From positions 1 to 14,523 of the forward strand of contig JAISDM010000073.1 in assembly GCA_031264885.1 (NCBI GenBank): a stretch of 14,523 bases of DNA, written 5' to 3'. Source of the DNA: Peptococcaceae bacterium. Its GTDB lineage: Bacteria > Bacillota > Peptococcia > DRI-13 > UBA5745. Position numbers and translations under genes: made by a program. Every line of letters begins with the position of its first letter. Within the stretch, counting starts at the first letter, position 1. The notes beneath the pieces were generated by a model. That model worked only from the letters and a program-made list of their open reading frames with translations. It had not been told where the DNA came from and made no database searches. Shown piece by piece: positions 6,064 to 13,093 of the stretch.

Positions 6064-6702
6064 ATGGCGGATATGAATTTACTAAAGCGGGCGATGGGAG
6101 ATCTTGAGGAAGACGCCGTTCTGAGGATCGTCAAGGAGGTCGCCGGAAGCGGCGGCGGCGAGGCCGGCGCGGCGATGGAAGCCTGCCAGGATGGCATGAA
6201 GATGGTCGGCGACCGCTTTGAGGCGGGCGAATACTTCATAGGCGATTTGATCTTCGCGGGGGAGATCATGATCAACGCGCTGGAGATCATCAAGCCCTTC
6301 TTAAGCGCCGGTGATTCCGGCGGAAAAGGGAAAATGATCCTCTGTACCGTGCAGGGGGACTTGCACGACATCGGCAAGAACATCGTCAAAAGCATGCTCG
6401 AAGCCGCGGGCTTCGATGTGCTTGATTTGGGCATCGACGTGTCGCCGGAAACGGTGCTGGAAACCGCGAAGGCCGAAGGCGTCAGGATCATCGCTCTCTC
6501 CGGCGTACTCACCCTGGCGTTGGACGCCATGAAAGACGTGGTGGATATTTTTAAGAGCGCGGGATTGCGCGACAGTGTAAAAATCATCATCGGCGGCAAT
6601 CCGGTAACCAAGGAGGCTTGCGCCAAGCTCGGCGCGGACGAGTGGGCTCACAGCCCGCAGAAGACCGTCAACGTCTGCTCGGCCTGGGCCGCGGGCGCTT
6701 AA
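6064..6702 (+). CDS. cobalamin-binding methyltransferase corrinoid protein (MtaC/MtmC/MttC type)
   Basis: This 212-residue corrinoid protein carries methyl groups between two methyltransferases in the cytoplasm. Residues 1-85 form the helical cap domain. Residues 88-212 form the Rossmann-like B12 domain with the signature GDLHDIGKNIV (98-108), where H101 is the expected lower cobalt ligand. SGVLTLALDAM (146-156) and IIGGNPVT (175-182) match the other cobalamin-contact loops. AAAGGAG at 6049-6055 sets the start at 6064. The upstream UroD-like protein is its likely partner. No substrate-specific MtaB/MttB-type enzyme and no RACE/RamA reductive activator is encoded in this window. The corrinoid type of the substrate group cannot be told from the sequence. 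Confidence 0.93.
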   Translation: MADMNLLKRAMGDLEEDAVLRIVKEVAGSGGGEAGAAMEACQDGMKMVGDRFEAGEYFIGDLIFAGEIMINALEIIKPFLSAGDSGGKGKMILCTVQGDLHDIGKNIVKSMLEAAGFDVLDLGIDVSPETVLETAKAEGVRIIALSGVLTLALDAMKDVVDIFKSAGLRDSVKIIIGGNPVTKEACAKLGADEWAHSPQKTVNVCSAWAAGA

Positions 6703-6797
6703 GGATGAGAGGAGTCAAGTCCATAGGTTGAGCCAGTTTTTCGGAATTGCGCGTTTAGGAAGATTGAATGGTTTTAAGATTGTGAAAGGACAGTGGA

Positions 6798-7286
6798 ATG
6801 ATGCCGTCCATGACGACGAACTATAAAGCTCGCGGCAGTCTCACCGCCTTTAGGCAGACTGCAGGCAGTGTAACCATGGTATTTATTACTGCTACGTTCC
6901 TGCCTTTGGTAGCAAGGATCGGCAAAGGGAACGACGCTGCGGGCTATTTCTGGACAATCGCCATTTTTTTTGCGATCACTGTCCCGCTTTTTATAATTTG
7001 CGTTTTCGGTACCAAGGAACGGGTTATTCCTCCGGCGGAAACTGCAAAAGTGCCTATCAAAGAGTCTTTCAAATGTTTTAAGGGTAACGTCCCCGCGATT
7101 CTATTGGCCGTCGCTTATTTCACATGGGGTCTTGGCGGCGGCATCAGCGGTTCGGCCCGTATGTATTTTTGCACCTATGTTGTCGGCAGTTCCAGCTACT
7201 TCACGGTGAACATGACGTTCATGTCCTTTGGCGGCGCTTTGGGTGGCGTTATTCTAGGTCTGTTGAATAGGAGAAATAAATCATAG
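6798..7286 (+). pseudogene. truncated GPH-type transporter fragment (paralogue of the 2977 gene)
   Basis: These 162 residues align with about residues 222-381 of the transporter at 2977-4584, beginning with the shared MTTNY motif. Shared landmarks include KERVIPP, KESFKCFKGNVPAI and YFxWG. It then stops at NRRNKS, where the longer protein continues for about 155 residues with four or so further membrane segments. A stop codon at 6783 closes the frame upstream, and 6703-6797 shows no N-terminal remnant. AAAGGA at 6785-6790 could still drive translation. The piece holds only about four helices and should not transport alone, so it is called a remnant. The sequence between 6703 and 6797 shows nothing else. 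Its end faces the CoA-transferase stop, 7 bases away. Confidence 0.75.
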
Positions 7287-7293
7287 GCGGCGC

Positions 7294-8841
7294 TTAGTCA
7301 AAGCAACCCATTCTTCCCGGAACAAAAATTCGAGAATCCATTGTTTTGAAATTGTCGCTAATGAGGGGTTTGAACTCCATTTGCGCCAGGATGTCTTTTT
7401 CCAAATCGGCGCCTGGCGCAATTTCTGTGAGCGTCAATCCGCCCTCCGTCAGTTCAAACACGGCGCGTTCCGTACATACAACCACCTTTGCGCCGCGTTT
7501 TTGCGCCATGGGCCCGTTAAAGGTAATCTGATCCACTTTGTGAACGAATTTAGGGATTTTTCCCTCCTGCACAATGGTCAGCTTGCCGCCGACAAAGGAT
7601 GTATTCAGTCCCTTTGCGTTGAAATATGTACAGAATACAACCTTTCTGCTGGATTGACTGATATCTATGAAGCCGCCTTGTCCGGCGGTCACCCCGTCAA
7701 ACTTACTGGCGTTCACATTCCCAACGCAGTCAATTTGGGCTATGCCAAGGAAGGTAATATCCAACCCACCGCCATGATAAAAATCAAACATCGACGGATG
7801 CGCCAGAAACGCGCTGGGATTGACACTGGCGGGAAAATACGGGAATGCCTGAGGCGTACCGCCAACGGCGCCTAACTCCACCGTAAAGGTAATCTCTTTC
7901 ACAATTCCTTCAATGGCGGCAGCCGACCCGACGCCGGCGCCGAGTCCCGCGCCTAAATTCACAACCGCGCCTGGGAAAATCTCATAGACGCCCCTTCTGC
8001 ATATGATGTCGCTCCCTTCTAATACGGGTTTCTCCTCCGCAAACGCGGCCTGACCGGGCGCTTTTAGTTCTCCGCTGAAGCTAGGGTTATAAAATGAACC
8101 CAGGGTTTGCTTATGATAGGTTTCAGGATCTTCGCAGACCACGATTGCATCCACCAGTTCGCCGGGGATGATTATATCCTTTGCCTTCAAGCTTCCGCCC
8201 ACAGCCAAATGCTTTACCTGCACGACGACCTTGCCTCGGGTCGCTTTCGCCGCAAGGGCGGTTTCCAAAATTTCAAGCTTCATCGCTTCTTCTTCAATCG
8301 TCACATTGCCGAATTCATCCGCTGTTGTTCCTCTGATCAAACTGACGTTAATGGGGAAACTCTTATAAAACAGCCATTCTTCCCCATCAATTTCCATAGT
8401 TCTGACGATATCCTCTTTTGCGGAATCGTTGATTTTGCCGCCTTCCTGCCGTGGATCAATATAGGTGCCCATTCCGATTTTTGTGAGTAAACCTGGTTGT
8501 TTTGCGCCGCTGCTGCGATACAATTGCTGTAAGACCCCTTGTGGCAGCACGTAACCCTCCACTTCGTTGTTAGCGGCCATTTTTAACAATTCAGGAGCGG
8601 TTTTTGGATGAGAGGCAATGAAACGTTTCAAGAACCCGGGATGAGCAAAATGGTTGGTTTCCTGACCGCAGCCGGAAAGGATGGTCAAACTGCCTGGGGA
8701 TTTTCTTGCCAGATAACGTTTTTCCAGATGATCTATTATATATTCCGGCCAGCCTATTTTGCTGACGGCGGACAATGCCACCAGATCCCCATCCTTGATC
8801 AAATCCAGCGCGTCCGATACATTCATTACCTTGGACTTCAT
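7294..8841 (-). CDS. family I CoA-transferase (propionate/acetate CoA-transferase, Pct/YdiF type)
   Basis: This 515-residue enzyme has the fused two-half architecture and normal length of Pct/YdiF CoA-transferases, which move CoA from one acyl-CoA to another carboxylic acid. Landmarks are KIGMGTYIDPRQEGGK (121-136), IDGEEWLFYKSFP (151-163), IRGTTADEFGN (169-179) and VELGAVGG (321-328). E322 is the expected catalytic glutamate that forms the glutamyl-CoA thioester, and glycine-rich NLGAGLGAGVG (295-305) precedes it. ATG (8839-8841) has AAGGAGG at 8857-8851. It is divergent from the second iron-sulfur protein gene across a shared control region. This suits activation of the acid handled by that system, although the acyl substrates cannot be predicted. 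Confidence 0.92.
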   Translation of the reverse strand: MKSKVMNVSDALDLIKDGDLVALSAVSKIGWPEYIIDHLEKRYLARKSPGSLTILSGCGQETNHFAHPGFLKRFIASHPKTAPELLKMAANNEVEGYVLPQGVLQQLYRSSGAKQPGLLTKIGMGTYIDPRQEGGKINDSAKEDIVRTMEIDGEEWLFYKSFPINVSLIRGTTADEFGNVTIEEEAMKLEILETALAAKATRGKVVVQVKHLAVGGSLKAKDIIIPGELVDAIVVCEDPETYHKQTLGSFYNPSFSGELKAPGQAAFAEEKPVLEGSDIICRRGVYEIFPGAVVNLGAGLGAGVGSAAAIEGIVKEITFTVELGAVGGTPQAFPYFPASVNPSAFLAHPSMFDFYHGGGLDITFLGIAQIDCVGNVNASKFDGVTAGQGGFIDISQSSRKVVFCTYFNAKGLNTSFVGGKLTIVQEGKIPKFVHKVDQITFNGPMAQKRGAKVVVCTERAVFELTEGGLTLTEIAPGADLEKDILAQMEFKPLISDNFKTMDSRIFVPGRMGCFD

Positions 8842-8862
8842 TCACAAAAGCCTCCTTTTTGA

Positions 8863-8885
8863 TTCCGGCGACAGCGCCGCCGGAA
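8863..8885 (-). promoter_or_regulatory. hairpin in the CoA-transferase mRNA leader
   Basis: Perfect 8-bp arms (8863-8870 and 8878-8885, TTCCGGCG type) enclose a 7-base loop. The hairpin ends 5 bases from the ribosome binding site (8851-8857) in the - strand transcript. It may tune translation or mRNA stability. Confidence 0.4.
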
Positions 8886-8898
8886 AACACTTAGGCAA

Positions 8899-9022
8899 CG
8901 TTACTAAAATAAACTTGACATTTTGCTTATTCTTGACATACCACTGTGAGTAAGTTCGCGAATTCGCGTTTTGTCAGAGGGAAAATTCCCACGTAAAACT
9001 TGTCAATTTTATTTTAGTAACG
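8899..9022. promoter_or_regulatory. divergent control region bounded by a 22-bp near-perfect inverted repeat
   Basis: Arms 8899-8920 and 9001-9022 are complementary at 21 of 22 positions; the outer 15 are CGTTACTAAAATAAA-type. Each arm ends inward with TTGACA (8915-8920 on +, 9006-9001 on -), so each arm looks like an A+T-rich activator or UP element abutting a -35 box. These boxes would fire towards the opposite gene. Between the arms are the perfect palindrome CGCGAATTCGCG (8957-8968), GGGAA-AA-TTCCC (8979-8990) and a second CTTGACA at 8932-8938. Matching -10 boxes are poor. The rest of the 312-base gap (8842-9153) is A+T-rich with no gene. Confidence 0.5.
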
Positions 9023-9153
9023 ATGTGTCGATAATATATTACATTATGTCACCAATTGAGTCAAGTGATTAACTTATACTTATCATTTTTAACAAAGTTT
9101 GTCAATAGATGAGCATGATATTGAAGTTAGGATGGTAAAGGAGAGGTTGCAAC

Positions 9154-10482
9154 ATGAATAAGGGACAAATCTGGGAGACCCGTCCTCTGGAGTTTTGGGA
9201 CAAAGCAAAGGAGCTTCGCGCACAATGGCAGGCCGCCGCCGGCGAAGAAAGCAAGATCATCGGCCAGGGCAACTGTTATCCTTATCTCATCGACTGGGCG
9301 GCCTGTTTCCCCGGGATCACGCCTTTGGAAGACAATCCCGGGGGGTCCATGATTCAAGCCAAAGACTCGCCCTATGCGCGGAAATGCCGCATGGCGTCGG
9401 AGATCAGGGGCTGGGGAAGGGAGATATGCGGCTATATCAACAACCTGTGGGGATCCATGTTCTTGGGTTATGAGATGGACGGCAGCCCCTTTCCGCCGCG
9501 CCAATTCGTCATACCCATGCCCTGCGAATGCGATCAGCACGCCAAACGAGGCCAGCAGGTCAGGGACTTCGACCCTGTGCCTCAATGGATGGGGGATCAG
9601 CCCATTTATTTCGGCGAACAGGATCCGGCCAGAGACGAGCCCCTGCGCGAACATAAGGTTTACAGCGTTTTGCGGCAAATCAACGATTTGGAACGTATCT
9701 TCGATCAAAAATTCAATGATGAGAAGCTGAGCGATATGATCCGGGCCAGCAACGCCTTCCGGGAATGTGTGCGGGATCTCTCCTTGCTGATGGCCACATC
9801 CAAGCCCACGCCTCTTTCCATCAAGGATATGTATTCTATTTATACCATCGGCGGACTGACGAAGGTAGATCCGGAGGAAACGGTGAGATTCTGGAAGTCG
9901 GTTCGGGATGAGGTGGAATGGCGGGCCAGGAACCGGATCGCGGCGGTAGGCAATGAACGCTTCCGCTGGATTGAGGCGCATCCCCCGTCCTGGCATTATC
10001 TGAAATATTATCGCTATATGGAGCAGTACGGCGCCGTCTGCATGGGTTCTATTTATTCCCATATGATGGGGGGCATTCTGGAATATAAACCTGACGGAAG
10101 CATCGACCGCCGCGACGCTCCGGTTTATGCCCCGGACACGCCGGTCAAGACCCGCGAAGACGGCATCCGTGTTCTGGTCGGCCCGGATCCCAGGGAACCG
10201 CAGAGCTTCAAGTCGGACGAATATCTTCGCCGGGACTCCATTGTGGAGTTTGCCGGAATCATGCAGGCCGACGGGGCGCTGCTGCCGCTGTGGCGCTGCG
10301 GCGTAGGCTGTACCCTTACACGCAAGGAACAGGCCATGCGCTTGAGAGAAGCCGGTTTGAGCGTCATTCATTATGAAGGCAGCCAGCCGGGCGACCGCAC
10401 CGATATGGACGAGACGCGTTTCCTGGATCAGCTGGACACATGGATGGAAAGCCTGGGCTTAGAAAAACTGGAGTTGCGTTGA
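9154..10482 (+). CDS. benzoyl-CoA reductase / 2-hydroxyacyl-CoA dehydratase-type iron-sulfur protein (copy 2)
   Basis: This 442-residue protein is a close paralogue of the 864-2186 product. By eye about 70-85% of residues are identical in the blocks compared, and the two align almost without gaps. The probable cluster cysteines are C92, C126 and C386. C51, C78 and C296 match further cysteines of copy 1. C134, C148, C169 and C304 of copy 1 are not kept, while C41, C124, C205 and C382 are new here. The start has AAAGGAGAGG (9137-9146). No activase gene is adjacent, so the ATPase at 2199 or one elsewhere must serve it. It shares a control region with the CoA-transferase, and a LysR gene ends 1 base after its stop on the other strand. 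It may act on a related substrate or pair with copy 1 as a heterodimer. Confidence 0.88.
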   Translation: MNKGQIWETRPLEFWDKAKELRAQWQAAAGEESKIIGQGNCYPYLIDWAACFPGITPLEDNPGGSMIQAKDSPYARKCRMASEIRGWGREICGYINNLWGSMFLGYEMDGSPFPPRQFVIPMPCECDQHAKRGQQVRDFDPVPQWMGDQPIYFGEQDPARDEPLREHKVYSVLRQINDLERIFDQKFNDEKLSDMIRASNAFRECVRDLSLLMATSKPTPLSIKDMYSIYTIGGLTKVDPEETVRFWKSVRDEVEWRARNRIAAVGNERFRWIEAHPPSWHYLKYYRYMEQYGAVCMGSIYSHMMGGILEYKPDGSIDRRDAPVYAPDTPVKTREDGIRVLVGPDPREPQSFKSDEYLRRDSIVEFAGIMQADGALLPLWRCGVGCTLTRKEQAMRLREAGLSVIHYEGSQPGDRTDMDETRFLDQLDTWMESLGLEKLELR

Positions 10483-10483
10483 G

Positions 10484-11392
10484 TCACGTTAATGAAAGAT
10501 TGCCGGCGCTGATGTCGCGCATGTAGCTAAACAATATTTCGCAGAGATAATTGACTTTTTTCTCTTTTTTTCGGATCAGGCCCAGCTTAAACGGTAAGAC
10601 ACCGGGCTGTAAGGGCACATGAGTGATCTCCTCATTGTTCAGCGGATTGAAGACAGCGAGGAAGCTTTTGCTCATAAAAGCGATGCAGTTACACTCCTTG
10701 ATGATGCTGTAGACGAGGCTGAGATCGCTTGTGATGTAAGATATTTTTGGCTGAAAACCCGCGCTTTTGCACTGATCTATGATGATCTGATACCATCTGA
10801 AATCCTCTTGGGGGACGATAAAATCCTCGTCCGCGAGATCCGCGAAGCTCAGCATGTCCCGTGAAGACAGGGGATTGTCCCGATGCATGATCACCATCAC
10901 CTGATCCTCAAAGAGGGGACTCCATTCCATGGATTTGGCGCCGCGAGGCTCCATAACGCAGGCCAGATCCAGTGTGTCGCCGGATATGGCGGCTTCGCAG
11001 ACGAGATCGTTCATTTCCGTGATTTGAAGTTTTATATGTGGATAAAGCGCGTTGAACTCTGAAAGAAGCCGCGGAACGAAATATGGAACCGCGGCGGGCG
11101 TCAATCCGATTCTGACCGTGCCGTTGACCTGCCTGGCGACGGCTTGAATTTTCGTTTTCAGTTCATCCGCGCAGCTGAGCAAATGATCCACATCTTTCTT
11201 GAAAGACGCGGAAATCTCAGTGGGCTCCACGCCGTTTTTGCGGCGCAAAAACAAAATGACCCCCAGCTCTTTTTCGAGCTTGTCGATAGAAAGGCTGAGC
11301 CCCTGCTGGGTGATGGAAAGCGCCTTTGCCGCGCCCGAAAAGCTGCCCGTTTCATAGGCTTGTTTATAATATCTAAGCTGCTTGAGTTCCAT
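10484..11392 (-). CDS. LysR-family transcriptional regulator
   Basis: This 302-residue protein has normal LysR length and layout. Residues 1-60 hold the winged HTH (MELKQLRYYKQAYETGSFSG, then AAKALSITQQGLSLSIDKLE). A linker helix follows to about 85, and the effector-binding domain begins at NGTVRIGLTPAAVPYFVPRL (89-108) and runs to the end. It is convergent with copy 2 (1-base gap), so it is not in the common divergent arrangement with its target. The control region at 8899-9022 or its own promoter are the nearest candidate targets. The effector is unknown; a pathway acid or CoA ester is a guess. ATG at 11390-11392 follows a modest AAAGGA site about 12 bases upstream. Confidence 0.93.
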   Translation of the reverse strand: MELKQLRYYKQAYETGSFSGAAKALSITQQGLSLSIDKLEKELGVILFLRRKNGVEPTEISASFKKDVDHLLSCADELKTKIQAVARQVNGTVRIGLTPAAVPYFVPRLLSEFNALYPHIKLQITEMNDLVCEAAISGDTLDLACVMEPRGAKSMEWSPLFEDQVMVIMHRDNPLSSRDMLSFADLADEDFIVPQEDFRWYQIIIDQCKSAGFQPKISYITSDLSLVYSIIKECNCIAFMSKSFLAVFNPLNNEEITHVPLQPGVLPFKLGLIRKKEKKVNYLCEILFSYMRDISAGNLSLT

Positions 11393-11452
11393 GGTTATGA
11401 CATTCCTTTCACGATTGCCGCCGGCGCGTTAATATGTGGATGGATTGCAACT

Positions 11453-11481
11453 ATTATAGCGTATCCGCGTCAATGGATCAA
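11453..11481 (-). promoter_or_regulatory. promoter of the LysR gene
   Basis: Reading the - strand, TTGATC (11481-11476) is followed after exactly 17 bases by a consensus TATAAT (11458-11453). Transcription would start near 11446, giving a leader of about 54 bases before the ATG at 11392. Confidence 0.65.
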
Positions 11482-11529
11482 GGGGCGCGTTCGCGGCGGT
11501 TCGCAATTCGCGGTTTGATACGCATACGG

Positions 11530-12744
11530 TTATTCTGAAAGCAAAAAATCAATGATGTTTTGGAACCGTATGCCTTCGTGATCCGTAATATAAGTCTTAT
11601 CCATTGACAGCACGAATTTCTCGTAATTGTCATGGATCGCGGTGAGCGGCGCGATCTCACGGGTCTTGACACGCTCGTCCATCATGCTCAAGGTTACCTG
11701 ATAGTATTTTCTGGTATCCTGCCGGATGGCGAGGAAATCCACTTCGCTGTCATACCACTTGCCGATAAAAACCTGATACCCCCGGCGCAGCAGCTCAAAG
11801 TACACCACCGTTTCCAACACATGCCCGATATCGCCGTCCGAGTAACCCATCAGCGCGTTGCGGATTCCGGTATCGGCGACGTAGAATTTGGACAGCGTCT
11901 TGAGCTGCTCCTTGCCCTTGATATCAAACCGGCGCGCCTGATAGACAATATATGCCTTCTCCAGCGTATCGAGATAGGAGGCGACGGTAGAGGATTTTAC
12001 GGATTCTCCTTTTTCCTGCGAACTCAGGAACCCGCTTATTTTATTGGAGGAGATGATATTGCCGGTATTACTGATGACATAGCGCATGATTTTCTCAAGC
12101 AGAGCGATATCCTTGCTTTTGCTTCGCGCTACGATATCCTTGACGACGACCGTATTGTAAATCCCCAGCAGAAACTCGTTGATCGTGGAATCCTCCTGCG
12201 GCAGCGTTGTCACCGCCGGCAAGCATCCGTATTTCAAATACTGGCGAAATTTGTCGTCCGCGCTCCACTCGGCCGGAAGATGGTCAAACAGCAAAAATTC
12301 CTTGAAGGACAGCGGCAGCATCCGGATCTCAACATAACGCCCGGAGAGCAGCGTGGATATATCTGAAGACAGCATATACGCGTTTGAGCCGGTAATGTAG
12401 ATGTCCACATCAATATCCGGTTCCACGTTCAAGCTGTTGATCGCCTTCTCCCAATGGACGACCTGCTGCACCTCGTCGAGCAGGACATAACACTTTCCGG
12501 CGGCGGGAATCCTGTCTCGCACCAAATTGTAGAAGCGGCGATAGTCGCGGATATCGTCATATGCCATCAACTCGAAATTGATGTCGATGACGTAGTCGGC
12601 GCTGACGCCGCTTTGCAGCAACTCCTGCTTAAACAGCTGCAGCAGCGTTGACTTCCCGCAGCGGCGAAGACCCGTGATAACCTTGATCAGTTTGTTATCC
12701 TTATACGCTTTCAATCGCCGCATGTATTGCTCCCGTGGAACCAT
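11530..12744 (-). CDS. AAA-type ATPase with DUF4143 domain
   Basis: This 404-residue protein is of the common 'ATP-binding, DUF4143' family, found as many variable copies in anaerobes; its role is not established. Counting from the ATG at 12744, Walker A GLRRCGKST lies at 25-33 (K31), Walker B YVLLDE at 86-91, and the sensor-type YITGS at 116-120. After a helical middle region comes the C-terminal domain with DSEVDF (332-337) and YQVT (348-351). This resembles the D-(E/Q)-x-K core of restriction-type nucleases, although the terminal lysine is not obvious. The GTG at 12753 would add three residues, but GAGGTG (12756-12751) is better used as the ribosome site for the ATG at 12744. It is unlikely to belong to the metabolic cluster. 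Confidence 0.9.
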   Translation of the reverse strand: MVPREQYMRRLKAYKDNKLIKVITGLRRCGKSTLLQLFKQELLQSGVSADYVIDINFELMAYDDIRDYRRFYNLVRDRIPAAGKCYVLLDEVQQVVHWEKAINSLNVEPDIDVDIYITGSNAYMLSSDISTLLSGRYVEIRMLPLSFKEFLLFDHLPAEWSADDKFRQYLKYGCLPAVTTLPQEDSTINEFLLGIYNTVVVKDIVARSKSKDIALLEKIMRYVISNTGNIISSNKISGFLSSQEKGESVKSSTVASYLDTLEKAYIVYQARRFDIKGKEQLKTLSKFYVADTGIRNALMGYSDGDIGHVLETVVYFELLRRGYQVFIGKWYDSEVDFLAIRQDTRKYYQVTLSMMDERVKTREIAPLTAIHDNYEKFVLSMDKTYITDHEGIRFQNIIDFLLSE

Positions 12745-12763
12745 AGAAATCACCTCAGCTCAT

Positions 12764-12792
12764 AGTATATGGCAAAAACTCAAAAATATCAA
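12764..12792 (-). promoter_or_regulatory. promoter of the DUF4143 ATPase gene
   Basis: On the - strand TTGATA (12792-12787) and TATACT (12769-12764) are separated by 17 bases. This places the start of transcription about 7 bases downstream, close to the ribosome site at 12756-12751. Confidence 0.62.
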
Positions 12793-12795
12793 TAG

Positions 12796-12817
12796 TTTTT
12801 CCCTTGCAAGGGAAAAA
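12796..12817. promoter_or_regulatory. perfect 22-bp palindrome upstream of the ATPase promoter
   Basis: TTTTTCCCTT followed by GCAAGGGAAAAA is fully self-complementary. It lies 3 bases upstream of the -35 box of the DUF4143 gene. Both strands end with an A run and not a T run, so it is not a terminator. It is more likely a protein-binding site. Confidence 0.5.
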
Positions 12818-12834
12818 GTTTAATTTGATTTTGC

Positions 12835-12960
12835 AACTGTGACCGGCCGCTGATGACGATGCTCCCTAACGATACGCCAAAGGTCTGGCCGACCGTTCGT
12901 GTGGCCGCCGCCATTCCGGAGGCGCGCCGGTTTGGTCCGGAGGCACGGAATGCGTATTCC
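12835..12960 (-). pseudogene. decayed fragment of a drug-export MFS transporter
   Basis: On the - strand the translation contains ASGMAAATRTVGQTFGVSLG (about 12930-12860). This resembles the 'ASGxxxAxRxxGQxxGxAL' segment near helix 11 in EmrB/QacA-type 14-helix exporters. The frame continues only a few dozen residues to either side, and the remainder is not recognisable. I read it as a short remnant. Apart from the palindrome and two promoters, the 12745-13093 gap holds nothing else that I can support. Confidence 0.4.
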
Positions 12961-13043
12961 GGCAATAAACGCGAACAGAAACAACGTTCGTCAGTATAAT
13001 TCAAATGTCAGTTGAAAATCTCAAAAACTCAAGCGCAAAGTTA

Positions 13044-13072
13044 TTGTTTTCGGTTGAATTTGACGATATACT
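13044..13072 (+). promoter_or_regulatory. candidate promoter of the HTH-methyltransferase gene
   Basis: TTGTTT (13044-13049) and TATACT (13067-13072) are separated by 17 bases. The predicted start near 13079 leaves a very short leader of about 15 bases with GAGG (13079-13082) before the GTG at 13094. Confidence 0.45.
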
Positions 13073-13093
13073 GTCTCCGAGGCGGTGATTATC

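Noticed and set aside
8899..9022. Interpretation as an insertion sequence or MITE
   Set aside because: The terminal repeats fit in length, but flanking bases show no target duplication and no transposase is present. A control region was preferred, with the MITE kept as an alternative.
9127..10371. 414-codon frame on the - strand opposite copy 2
   Set aside because: It is the mirror of a conserved gene. A similar but broken antisense frame exists opposite copy 1, so its length reflects codon bias and not coding.
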